DNA of 64,000 nt from a virus, in IMG/VR virus record IMGVR_UViG_3300008108_000323, positions 1-64,000 of that record. One strand, 5' to 3'. The position numbers were made by a program, and so were the translations under genes. Shown here in pieces: positions 15,366-21,870 of the stretch (positions are counted from its first letter, which is position 1; each line of letters opens with the position of its first letter). The notes beneath the pieces are model-generated. The model made no database searches, was not told where the DNA came from, and saw only the letters and a list, made by a program, of their open reading frames with translations.

Positions 15366-15701
15366 ATGACACAAGAAGAAATACAACAACGTAGTGAACA
15401 GATAGCTTTGATGAAAAATTATGAAATATCTGAGAACAAAGAATGTTTTAAATTGCCTAATAAAAATGGATGGATACGTTTAGAAGAATTCTATACAGAT
15501 TGGGAATGGTTGATGGAAGCTGTTACATTTTGTAAGTCCAAAATAGGTACTCCCTCCTCTGTCAAGATAGCTTGCTTGATAGCTTGCTTAAATGGTGACA
15601 TAAACAAGGCACTAATGACTGCTGAAAAAGAAGCTGTCTTCATAGCAGTATCCAATTTTGCCGAACTCTATAACAAAGGAGAAATCTATGGCCAAATATA
15701 A
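15366..15701 (+). CDS. Hypothetical protein
   Basis: 111 residues, mixed alpha-helical, with a repeated IACL in KIACLIACLNGD encoded by a 12-bp tandem repeat. No known motif. The end overlaps the start of the next small gene by 14 nt. Confidence 0.5.
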   Translation: MTQEEIQQRSEQIALMKNYEISENKECFKLPNKNGWIRLEEFYTDWEWLMEAVTFCKSKIGTPSSVKIACLIACLNGDINKALMTAEKEAVFIAVSNFAELYNKGEIYGQI

Positions 15702-15843
15702 AATAACACAGAAGGGAGACACTTTCTTTGTCTATAGAAGAGTTCTATTTTTCTTTTGGGTTTTTGAAAATCTACATGGAAATTTACATAACGCCAAGCG
15801 AGAAGTCGAATATTTAAAAACCAAAGAAAAAAGAGTACTATAA
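15688..15843 (+). CDS. Small hypothetical protein
   Basis: 51 residues from the ATG at 15688, basic, with a short aromatic hydrophobic core (VLFFFWVFENL). The upstream ATG at 15658 falls well inside the preceding gene, so the shorter form is chosen. Could be a membrane-associated peptide; too short for more. Confidence 0.45.
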   Translation: MAKYKITQKGDTFFVYRRVLFFFWVFENLHGNLHNAKREVEYLKTKEKRVL

Positions 15844-15845
15844 AT

Positions 15846-16067
15846 ATGGAAAACACTAATTTAGTAGGCATGAAAATCGATTACGAACAATACTTGTTCA
15901 GCCAACTTTGGGCTTGCAAGGATGAGAACTTCGCTGAGTTGCCGTATGACCAACAATGGGATGAAATCCCCGCACGTTGGAGAGACTTTGAAAAAAGTAA
16001 ATTCAACAATCCTGAGCAGCCTCTGTACGATTGTATCTTGGCTTACTTCGACGCTGACGAATCCTAA
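15846..16067 (+). CDS. Small acidic hypothetical protein
   Basis: 73 residues, starting 2 nt after the preceding stop. Rich in D, E, W and Y; LPYDQQWDEIPARWRDFEKS suggests a compact helical fold. No family recognised. Last gene of the hairpin-D cluster. Confidence 0.5.
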   Translation: MENTNLVGMKIDYEQYLFSQLWACKDENFAELPYDQQWDEIPARWRDFEKSKFNNPEQPLYDCILAYFDADES

Positions 16068-16072
16068 CCTTT

Positions 16073-16127
16073 ACTAACTCTTACTATATATCCCCTTATT
16101 TATGAGGGGTATATAGTTAGAGGTAGT
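16073..16127 (+). promoter_or_regulatory. Operon-leading hairpin E
   Basis: About 20 paired bases, with two mismatches and one bulged T, close an 8-nt loop; the apical CCCCT/AGGGG stem matches hairpins A-D. It ends 17 nt before the next ATG. Confidence 0.6.
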
Positions 16128-16144
16128 TAACAACCCAAAACAAC

Positions 16145-16537
16145 ATGAAACAAACCAAACGCAAACCATTCAGAATTTACCGGAACCTACACAAGAATTG
16201 CTTTAGCATTCAGATGTATGACCAAGCCAAGAAAGGCTACCGATTGCTTCAGCATGCTCACGATCTACTTTTGGCCAACGTCAAGACTTATGTTTCTGAA
16301 AGCGGGAGACAGCGTACTATCAGAGAACAACAGAAATGCGTTCATGCTTTTATTGAGTGTGAAACATTTATTACGTTCGAAGATATCAGCCATCTCTTGA
16401 GAGACGAACTGCAAGAACTGACCTACAACCCATACAAGGGAGACTGTTTCACAGTTGAAGGGGAACCTTTCATTCACGCTGACCTCGTTGTCTTGACTAG
16501 TTCTCCGAAGCCCAAGGCAATGATTTATCAAAAATAA
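16145..16537 (+). CDS. Hypothetical basic protein
   Basis: 130 residues. The N-terminus is basic (MKQTKRKPFRIYRNLHKNCF), followed by a conserved-looking SIQMYDQAKKGYRLLQHAHD segment and a beta-rich C-terminus. It may be a small accessory DNA-binding protein, but no domain is clear. First gene after hairpin E. Confidence 0.5.
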   Translation: MKQTKRKPFRIYRNLHKNCFSIQMYDQAKKGYRLLQHAHDLLLANVKTYVSESGRQRTIREQQKCVHAFIECETFITFEDISHLLRDELQELTYNPYKGDCFTVEGEPFIHADLVVLTSSPKPKAMIYQK

Positions 16538-16615
16538 ATTTGGAGATTACACAAACATCACTTTAATTCGCAATATCAATACACAAAAAACGCACACTTA
16601 AAAATCGGAAAAATC

Positions 16616-17572
16616 ATGGAAAACGCAAACACAATCAACAAAAACTCAACAATGAACACTGAACTTAACCTCGACAATTTCGAGAAGACAATGAACCTGC
16701 TCGAACGCACAGGGCTTAATTGGGAAGTCAAGAAAGAAAGACTTTACCACGACACTGGGCTTCAGACAGATTTCTACGGTATCTTTAGATACGAAAACGC
16801 AAACTCTGCAACTCCAACCACATGCTTCGGTACAGTCAAAGACAGATATCGTGTGTTCCAAAACTGGGAACTTGCCGATACAATTGTCCGAGCTACTGAC
16901 GGCATCGGAATCAACACCAACCGTGGCGGTCAATTAGACCATGGCAAGAAGGTTTTCCTTCAAGCCGAGTTGCCTGATGAATATGTTGGTAAGTCGGGAG
17001 TTAAACGTTGGGTTACCGTACTCAACTCTCACGATGGCTCTTCATCTATCTCCTTTGGTTCTACCAACGAGGTAGTTATCTGCTCCAATACTTTCTACAG
17101 AGCATACAAGGACACCGAAAAGTTCCGTCACACAGAGAATTCTAAAGAACGGATCGAAGTTGCCATTCGCCAGTTTCAAGAGACTATCAAAGAAGATGAG
17201 AGAATGTTCGAGACATTTAGAAGAATGTCTGAGACCGCCCCTCATGAGAGTGTTGTTGAGGCTGTGATAAACAAGATGTTTAGCTTGGACAGCAGAAACC
17301 AAAACATCGGGGAAGTTTCTACTCGTAGAAGAAACCAACTTGCTCAGTTTGCTCAAGCCTACAACATGGAACGTGACCTCGAAGGGGATACGGTTTGGGG
17401 CTTGTTCAACGCTGTGACTCGCTACACAAATCACATGGCTATGCCGGCCAAAGCAAATAAGAATTCCTATCTAATGACAGGAACTGGCGCAGAAATAAAT
17501 AACTTGGCTTACGACACCATTGTCGAGTGGCTCAACGAGAGGACTGCTAAAACATTGGTTTCGTTTTCATAA
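16616..17572 (+). CDS. DUF932-like phage/plasmid protein
   Basis: 318 residues. Features match the DUF932/phage-plasmid-like protein family: an N-terminal WEVKKERLY-like segment, FGTVKDRYRVFQNWELAD (about 72-89), KRWVTVLNSHDGSSSISFG (about 134-152), VVICSNTF and a conserved helical C-terminus. The family is widespread in plasmids and phages and is thought to aid replication or defence evasion; its activity is not established. Followed by a UUCG hairpin and the RNA-rich region. Confidence 0.75.
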   Translation: MENANTINKNSTMNTELNLDNFEKTMNLLERTGLNWEVKKERLYHDTGLQTDFYGIFRYENANSATPTTCFGTVKDRYRVFQNWELADTIVRATDGIGINTNRGGQLDHGKKVFLQAELPDEYVGKSGVKRWVTVLNSHDGSSSISFGSTNEVVICSNTFYRAYKDTEKFRHTENSKERIEVAIRQFQETIKEDERMFETFRRMSETAPHESVVEAVINKMFSLDSRNQNIGEVSTRRRNQLAQFAQAYNMERDLEGDTVWGLFNAVTRYTNHMAMPAKANKNSYLMTGTGAEINNLAYDTIVEWLNERTAKTLVSFS

Positions 17573-17587
17573 TGTTTCTTTGATTAA

Positions 17588-17607
17588 TCCCCCTCCTTCG
17601 GGAGGGG
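17588..17607 (+). terminator. UUCG-capped GC hairpin
   Basis: CCCCCTCC/GGAGGGGG (8 bp) with a TTCG loop lies just after the DUF932-like gene. It lacks a clear T-run, so it may be a processing or end-protecting hairpin ahead of the tRNA-like cluster rather than a true terminator. Confidence 0.5.
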
Positions 17608-17613
17608 GTTACT

Positions 17614-17731
17614 TGGTCAGGTAGCTTTAACGGTTAAGAGCAGGTGGGGAGGGAATTGTATTGTAACCCAATCCATCGGACACAGCTAGTACAAGTAGAG
17701 TGTAAATACAGGTTCGAATCCTGTCCTGACT
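17614..17731 (+). tRNA. Oversized tRNA-like element 1
   Basis: 118 nt. The 7-bp acceptor stem is GGTCAGG (17614-17620) with CCTGACT (17724-17730), followed by discriminator A; no CCA is encoded. The D stem GCTT/GAGC (17623-17626 with 17637-17640) has a GG-containing loop. The T arm is ACAGG-TTCGAAT-CCTGT (17707-17723). A 5-bp anticodon-type stem sits at the proper place, GGTGG (17642-17646) with CCATC (17672-17676), but its loop has 25 nt instead of 7. A long variable arm follows (ACAC/GTGT). No anticodon can be assigned. An insertion in the anticodon loop is the simplest reading. Confidence 0.5.
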
Positions 17732-17854
17732 ACAAATCTCGTTGGTATGGGGAATTTCAGCACACCCACCACGTAAAGAGAGCTGAACGGATTGAGAAGC
17801 CGTTTTGGTTGAAAAACTGAGAATATCTTGACAGCTTGGAAAGACAAGCAACAT

Positions 17855-17953
17855 AGTCAGGTGGCGGAATTGGTAAAGCCATGGCTGGTGAAATACAGTA
17901 ACCAGAGTGAAGAATAAAAAGAGTTCTTACAGGTTCGAATCCTGTCCTGACTA
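17855..17953 (+). tRNA. Oversized tRNA-like element 2
   Basis: 99 nt. Perfect acceptor AGTCAGG/CCTGACT (17855-17861 with 17946-17952) and T arm ACAGG-TTCGAAT-CCTGT. The D arm GGC/GCC (17863-17865 with 17878-17880) has the leucine-like GGCGGAATTGGTA pattern. The central stem CTGGT/ACCAG (17885-17889 with 17901-17905) carries an 11-nt loop and is set 5 nt rather than 1 nt from the D arm. The variable arm is AAGAA/TTCTT (17910-17914 with 17924-17928). Closest to a class II tRNA, but the anticodon is unclear. Confidence 0.5.
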
Positions 17954-18032
17954 CAACGCAGTTTTTAGAATCATTTGGTGATTCTATTCCCTGTATTTCT
18001 GCGGATACTAAATTAAAAACTACAGGGTATTT

Positions 18033-18160
18033 GGGGAGATGGTGTAAATGGATAAACACATCGGCAAGGGCCGGTAAGTATCTTTGATACGGCGGAAGAA
18101 GTACGGTATAAACTCCCGAGTTAATCCGCTTTGATGCAGGTTCGAATCCTGCTCTCCCCA
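18033..18160 (+). tRNA. Oversized tRNA-like element 3
   Basis: 128 nt. Acceptor GGGGAGA (18033-18039) with TCTCCCC (18153-18159), then A. D arm GTGT/ACAC (18042-18045 with 18056-18059). T arm GCAGG-TTCGAAT-CCTGC (18136-18152). Between the D and T arms lie several hairpins: CGGC/GCCG, GTATC/GATAC, and GCGGA (18092-18096) with TCCGC (18125-18129), which encloses more pairing. A 7-nt anticodon loop cannot be drawn. It differs from the others in acceptor and T-stem sequence, yet all the pairs are kept. Confidence 0.45.
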
Positions 18161-18372
18161 CACGATCCGAAACATGACAACGGATAGTATTCCCAATACG
18201 AAGAGAAACGGAGTGATGTCCGTATGGGAAAGTTGGTGGTAGATATGTAAATCACCCAGTTGACTGCTGAGACGGTAAGATCCCTCAAGAAGGAGAGTCA
18301 AAAAGTCTATTCCTAACCTAGCAATAGGGACAGCCACAGCACCTGTAAGTTGGATAAATCAGGGTGCTACTT

Positions 18373-18444
18373 GGTCATGTGGCGGAAATGGAACGCCCAA
18401 CACGGCAAATGTTGGATATGCAGGTTCGAGTCCTGTCATGACCA
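18373..18444 (+). tRNA. tRNA-Cys (GCA), near canonical
   Basis: 72 nt. Acceptor GGTCATG/CATGACC, D arm GCG/CGC with GG in the loop, anticodon stem CAACA/TGTTG with a 7-nt loop CGGCAAA, 5-nt variable loop, T arm GCAGG-TTCGAGT-CCTGT, discriminator A, CCA not encoded. Anticodon GCA lies at 18405-18407. Position 33 is G instead of the almost invariant U, which could weaken decoding. This is the only member of the cluster with a normal size. Confidence 0.7.
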
Positions 18445-18504
18445 CAAAATCGGCCATAAGAGGATTGGCATTGAGTTGTTGCAACTAAACAAAATGCAAG
18501 TGGT

Positions 18505-18579
18505 CTACCTCACCCCGTTCAATTCAGTTTGTTCGGGGTTGCGGTGGTGAAAGACGTTCTTATAAATAGTCAGGTGGCG
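18505..18579 (+). repeat. Spacer hairpin repeat, copy 1
   Basis: CCCCG/CGGGG stem with the loop TTCAATTCAGTTTGTT, then GGTGGT and AAAGACGTTCTTATAAATAG leading into tRNA-like element 5. Nearly identical to copy 2 (18706-18781), including the first bases of the tRNA-like element. Confidence 0.7.
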
Positions 18580-18654
18580 CAACATTAACAATAAATACCA
18601 ATCATGGTTATGTTGTGTGGTGGTACTTCAAAGGTTCGAGTCCTTTCCTGACTA
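18568..18654 (+). tRNA. tRNA-like element without D arm (element 5)
   Basis: 87 nt. Perfect acceptor AGTCAGG/CCTGACT (18568-18574 with 18647-18653) and T arm AAAGG-TTCGAGT-CCTTT (18630-18646). The sequence starts TGGCG like the D arms of elements 2, 4 and 6, but no D arm forms. Instead one long hairpin, GCGCAACAT (18577-18585) with ATGTTGTGT (18610-18618), takes the place of the D and anticodon arms. Either a degraded tRNA or a tRNA mimic; no anticodon. Confidence 0.4.
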
Positions 18655-18705
18655 CGCGCCTACGATTAGGTAGGAAGTTGGAATCCAAGCCAACAAGGGA
18701 AATGG

Positions 18706-18781
18706 CTACCTCGCCCCGTTCAATTCAGTTTGTTCGGGGTTGCGGTGGTAGAAAGACGTTCTTATAAATAGTCAGGTGGCG
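18706..18781 (+). repeat. Spacer hairpin repeat, copy 2
   Basis: Same element as copy 1, about 201 bp downstream, with a few substitutions; it leads into tRNA-like element 6. The loop sequence is identical to copy 1. Confidence 0.7.
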
Positions 18782-18884
18782 AAATGGTAGACGCACATTC
18801 AAATATAGTGGCACGAGGTTGAAGTAGCGAAAAGCAATACGACTACGGTAATCGTGTGTATAGGTTCGAATCCTGTCCTGACTA
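18770..18884 (+). tRNA. Oversized tRNA-like element 6
   Basis: 115 nt. Acceptor AGTCAGG/CCTGACT (18770-18776 with 18877-18883), D arm GCG/CGC (18779-18781 with 18792-18794) with the typical leucine-type loop AAATGGTAGA, T arm ATAGG-TTCGAAT-CCTGT (18860-18876). The centre pairs TTCAA (18798-18802) with TTGAA (18819-18823) around a 16-nt loop. A 36-nt variable region includes ACGA/TCGT. Leu-like in its ends, but no anticodon can be named. Confidence 0.5.
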
Positions 18885-18920
18885 CAAAATCCTGCCTAAC
18901 CCTTCGTGGCACATGGATGG

Positions 18921-18969
18921 TCCATCCGCCCCGTTCAATTAAGTTTGTGCGGGGTTGTGGTGGTAGAAA
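18921..18969 (+). repeat. Spacer hairpin repeat, copy 3
   Basis: GCCCCG/CGGGGT stem with loop TTCAATTAAGTTTGTG and a following GGTGGT. Diverged copy of the repeats at 18505 and 18706; here it precedes a protein gene instead of a tRNA-like element. Confidence 0.6.
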
Positions 18970-18974
18970 ATATT

Positions 18975-19496
18975 ATGTATTACAAAATCGTAAACCAAAA
19001 CAGCAAGTACTACAAAAAGCTAAAAGCACTTCTGGAGAAAGAAGAGAAAATGAAAGAGGAAAACAAGCAATTTGTAAAAGATTTAGTGCAGCTCTCATTC
19101 ACCAAATTTTGGGGCATTCATGGCCAGCAAAATTATATTAGGGTAACACAGTACAGTGGTTTTGTATTTCATGAGCCTGAAAAGGTTGATCCTAAGCTAT
19201 GGGTAAAGCACAAAACCATGGATGGCGTGTATGTTCCAAATAAGCGCACAAAAGCAGGTCGTGAAATAGCAGAAGCTTTAGACAATGGTATTCAAAAATC
19301 TTGGTTTGAAGAGCCTCATGATATTCTAGGTGTAAAAACACCAATAGGTGAGTTTTGTATGCCTGTGGTGCTTACATGCGGCGATGTTTTAGTCCTTCAC
19401 ATAGATGATAAATGCAATTTAAATAATGATGAAATTATTGAAATTACATCAAAAGAGTTTCACGATTTAACTAGACCATATGTAACATTTCGTTAA
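18975..19496 (+). CDS. Hypothetical protein inside the RNA-rich region
   Basis: 173 residues from the ATG at 18975, directly after spacer hairpin copy 3. The frame is open further upstream but would overlap the hairpin. The N-terminus is a charged, probable coiled coil (about 10-40: KKLKALLEKEEKMKEENK). The C-terminal part is alpha/beta with GVYVPNKRTKAGREIAEALD. It has fewer GC pairs and hairpins than its surroundings. No family recognised. Confidence 0.6.
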   Translation: MYYKIVNQNSKYYKKLKALLEKEEKMKEENKQFVKDLVQLSFTKFWGIHGQQNYIRVTQYSGFVFHEPEKVDPKLWVKHKTMDGVYVPNKRTKAGREIAEALDNGIQKSWFEEPHDILGVKTPIGEFCMPVVLTCGDVLVLHIDDKCNLNNDEIIEITSKEFHDLTRPYVTFR

Positions 19497-19502
19497 CCTC
19501 TT

Positions 19503-19813
19503 ACCACCTTCCCCACCCGCCTCGCTGTGTTTGTTCGCAGCGGGGCTGTGGTGGTGAAAAGCGACTTGATTAAATACGGTTCAGATTTCTAAATCTGCTA
19601 CTTACTTACGCAAGGAAGGATACCGTAATTGATGGCATATAGTAGTGATGCCTGTTCATGTCGCAAACAACCTGTACCCTTGAGAAACTCGTATTTAAAG
19701 ATAAGCAGGTTGGCTTCGAAATAAAAGAGAAGCATGGTTACTGGAAGAACGGATGCATATATGCGATATGGTTTTTACCATTGATTAATGCACAGTAAAG
19801 CATCTGTTCTTCT
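19503..19813 (+). ncRNA. Candidate large structured RNA
   Basis: A 310-nt gene-free stretch with nested pairing. It starts with spacer hairpin copy 4 (ACCACC/GGTGGT around GCCTCGCTG/CAGCGGGGC). GCGAC (19561-19565) closes with GTCGC (19660-19664) over TACGG/CCGTA, CAGAT/ATCTG and GGCAT/ATGCC stems. AACCTG (19669-19674) pairs with CAGGTT (19706-19711). A 14-bp stem joins 19743-19756 to 19800-19813; its two G-U pairs favour the plus strand. Placement beside phage tRNAs recalls large phage RNAs such as GOLLD or ROOL, but I see no specific match. Confidence 0.45.
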
Positions 19814-19837
19814 CTTTGAAAACAAGAAAACTAAACT

Positions 19838-20113
19838 ATGAAAGAAATAAAAGAAGAACCTAAACAAGAAACACTTCAAGAGCTTGCTAAAAAGTATTAC
19901 CCGCCATACCCTGATGGAATAATAACTAATGAAATAATAGCATTGAGAGAAGGGTTTGTAAAAGGATGTCAAGTACAATCAGATAGACTGTACAGTGAGG
20001 AAGATATGAAGGACTTTGGGAAATTTTGTGCTGAGTATGATTACAGATGTTTTGGTAGCAAAACTCAAGATGAAATGCTAAGCATTTGGCTGGAACAATA
20101 CAAAAAGAAATAA
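19838..20113 (+). CDS. Hypothetical protein with an EEPKQET element
   Basis: 91 residues. The N-terminal EEPKQETLQELAKKYY and the later SDRLYSEEDMKDFGKFC repeat the layout of the C-terminus of the protein at 27572 (EEPKQETIEEAA ... AERMYSEEEV). The two are therefore likely paralogous modules. This arrangement is common in Bacteroidota phage proteins of unknown function. A C-terminal W/Q-rich tail ends in QYKKK. Soluble and acidic. Confidence 0.6.
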   Translation: MKEIKEEPKQETLQELAKKYYPPYPDGIITNEIIALREGFVKGCQVQSDRLYSEEDMKDFGKFCAEYDYRCFGSKTQDEMLSIWLEQYKKK

Positions 20114-20117
20114 TATC

Positions 20118-20336
20118 ATGAGTACAATTAAAAAAATACAAAAAGGAGTATCACTGGAAAAAGACTTCAGGGACATGGATGACATGGAAAGACGCATCTT
20201 CATTACTTACATTTCGGAGCATATGCTCCACAACAATAACCACTTCAGAGAGATGGTTGAGATACTCACACGATGGGAACACGAGAGCCCTATACCTTCT
20301 CGATTGGACTTTAAACTTCAGGAAATAATCAAATAA
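20118..20336 (+). CDS. Hypothetical small protein
   Basis: 72 residues, helical and charged, with an MDDMERRIFITYISEHM segment. It starts 4 nt after the preceding stop and ends 4 nt before the next ATG. No motif recognised. Confidence 0.5.
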   Translation: MSTIKKIQKGVSLEKDFRDMDDMERRIFITYISEHMLHNNNHFREMVEILTRWEHESPIPSRLDFKLQEIIK

Positions 20337-20340
20337 ATTT

Positions 20341-20877
20341 ATGAAACGTAACATTAAAACTCTAGTAATTCATCCGAAGGATCACACAACGGATTTCTTA
20401 AGCGTAATTTATGCTGACTTGGACTGCACTGTTGTTAGTGCTGACACCTCAGACTTCGAACTCAGAATGCTAATCAAAGCTCATGATAGAATCATCATGC
20501 TTGGCCACGGTTACCCCGGTGGTTTGTATGGCCACAACAAACTGGTCATCAACTCTAGCCATGTTGAATTGCTTCGCAATAAAAAACTGGTGGGCATTTG
20601 GTGCTTCGCCAACCTCTTCTTCGAACCCAATGGCTTGCTCGGTATCTACTCTGACATGATCATCTCTGAGATGGAAGAAGCCGAAGTGTTCGGTGTAGAC
20701 TGCACCGAGGATGAGATTAACGAATCCAACTATCAGTTTGCTCTGGCAATTCGTGATGCAATCGTTGATGACTCTCCTGTAGAAACCTTCAAAAGCAACT
20801 ACCGCAGTGAGAACAACCCAGTTATAAACTGGAACCAAGACAACTTCTACCATGCGTATGACCTAATCCAAATCTAA
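20341..20877 (+). CDS. Caspase-like (clan CD) protein candidate
   Basis: 178 residues. RIIMLGHGYPGG places H56-G57 after a hydrophobic strand, and LVGIWCFANLF places C88 after the next strand. This His-Gly then Cys spacing is that of clan CD cysteine peptidases (caspases, CHAT, C25). The N-terminal KTLVIHPKD and the downstream FISE-like helices complete a small alpha/beta fold. Such proteins occur in Bacteroidota prophages, but their activity is not established to my knowledge. The peptidase role is inferred from two residues and spacing; it may instead be an inactive or regulatory fold. Confidence 0.5.
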   Translation: MKRNIKTLVIHPKDHTTDFLSVIYADLDCTVVSADTSDFELRMLIKAHDRIIMLGHGYPGGLYGHNKLVINSSHVELLRNKKLVGIWCFANLFFEPNGLLGIYSDMIISEMEEAEVFGVDCTEDEINESNYQFALAIRDAIVDDSPVETFKSNYRSENNPVINWNQDNFYHAYDLIQI

Positions 20878-20879
20878 CT

Positions 20880-21077
20880 ATGAGCAAAATAACCACTATC
20901 AAAGAATTAAGAGAGGCGATTGAGAAGTTCAACGATAACGACCTCGTTGTCGTAGAAATCCACGAAGGAGTTCGCCACAACGACCTGTATGATTTCACCA
21001 TTGATTGGATATCCGACATTGATCTCAATGACGGAACTCAAGTATCTAAAGTATCTGAAGTAAGAATATGCATTTAA
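20880..21077 (+). CDS. Hypothetical small protein
   Basis: 65 residues, acidic, alpha/beta, starting 2 nt after the caspase-like gene. ITTIKELREAIEKFNDNDLV resembles the N-terminus of small conserved proteins in phages, but I cannot name a family. The close spacing suggests co-expression with the neighbouring genes. Confidence 0.5.
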   Translation: MSKITTIKELREAIEKFNDNDLVVVEIHEGVRHNDLYDFTIDWISDIDLNDGTQVSKVSEVRICI

Positions 21078-21087
21078 AAATAAACCT

Positions 21088-21645
21088 ATGACACAACTCA
21101 GTCTTTTCGAAGGTATTGAGAACAAGGAGTTCTTAGAGTACCACAAAACTAACCCTCATCTTTATGAGGCTTTCAAACAAGTTGCATTCGATGCAATGAA
21201 AATGGGATTCAAAACCTACGGAGCCAACGGTATCTTTGAGATCATTCGTTGGAAACGTGCCGAGCAAGGTGACGGAGAATTCAAAATCAACAACAACTAT
21301 GCTCCGCTGTTCGCCAGACTCTTTGCTAATGAGTTCCCTGCGTATGCGGACTTCTTTAGATTTAGAAAGTCTAAGTTCACCAAGTATGTTGATACCCTTC
21401 CCAAGGAAGAGAAGACCACTCACGAAATCGTTTTCCCATACGAAAAATCTCTGATTATACTGAAGGTCACTCCTACAGAGGATGATTACTGGTGCGCTGT
21501 CAACTTTAGCGACCCTGCAAATGGTATGATGTATTACTTCGATGTTCACTACTCTCGACTGGCGGGTGAGATTTCTGTGTACGTTTACAACGGCAAGAAT
21601 CTGACTTCAGAAGGTAGAACTCCAATTCATAAAGTATATCTATGA
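21088..21645 (+). CDS. Conserved hypothetical protein
   Basis: 185 residues. MGFKTYGANGIFEIIRWKRA and DFFRFRKSKF (about 33-95) match a small family common in bacterial mobile elements, whose function I do not know. The C-terminal half is beta-rich (EDDYWCAVNFSDPANGMMYY). Its stop codon overlaps the ATG of the following small gene (ATGA). Confidence 0.6.
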   Translation: MTQLSLFEGIENKEFLEYHKTNPHLYEAFKQVAFDAMKMGFKTYGANGIFEIIRWKRAEQGDGEFKINNNYAPLFARLFANEFPAYADFFRFRKSKFTKYVDTLPKEEKTTHEIVFPYEKSLIILKVTPTEDDYWCAVNFSDPANGMMYYFDVHYSRLAGEISVYVYNGKNLTSEGRTPIHKVYL

Positions 21646-21764
21646 TCATAGGAGTATATCCATTTGTAATCCTGACAGGTTCAGCAGTGTGGTTTGGCAA
21701 TCTAACTCACCCTTATCCCTTTCGATATGTTTACTACTATCAAGAACCTGATCAAACAGTATAG
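21642..21764 (+). CDS. Very small hypothetical protein
   Basis: 40 residues (begins MIIGVYPFVILTGSAVWFG), with one short hydrophobic segment. It is supported by an ATGA overlap with the preceding gene and by overlap with the next small ORF. The coding status is uncertain. Confidence 0.4.
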   Translation: MIIGVYPFVILTGSAVWFGNLTHPYPFRYVYYYQEPDQTV

Positions 21765-21870
21765 AACTGATGATAGAGTACGGCACAACATCAACCTCGA
21801 GATTCGCCAATGGGTTGGTTACTTCTTTCTCTGGCTCCTTGTTTACATTGTCTACCTAGTGTTATTGTAA
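21727..21870 (+). CDS. Small single-helix membrane protein
   Basis: 47 residues. A charged N-terminus is followed by a strong hydrophobic C-terminal helix (VGYFFLWLLVYIVYLVLL). The stop shares a base with the ATG of the following RHH gene (TAATG), which supports translation. It could be a membrane-active peptide; no homologue recognised. Confidence 0.45.
   Translation: MFTTIKNLIKQYRTDDRVRHNINLEIRQWVGYFFLWLLVYIVYLVLL

Noticed and set aside
17614-18884. Group I introns in the tRNA-like genes
   Set aside because: The extra sequence is only about 10-45 nt, far below the size of any group I intron.
19582-19597. A loop resembling a CTA (amber) anticodon
   Set aside because: The stem CAGAT/ATCTG leaves a 6-nt loop and no acceptor or T arm can be drawn around it, so it is not a suppressor tRNA.
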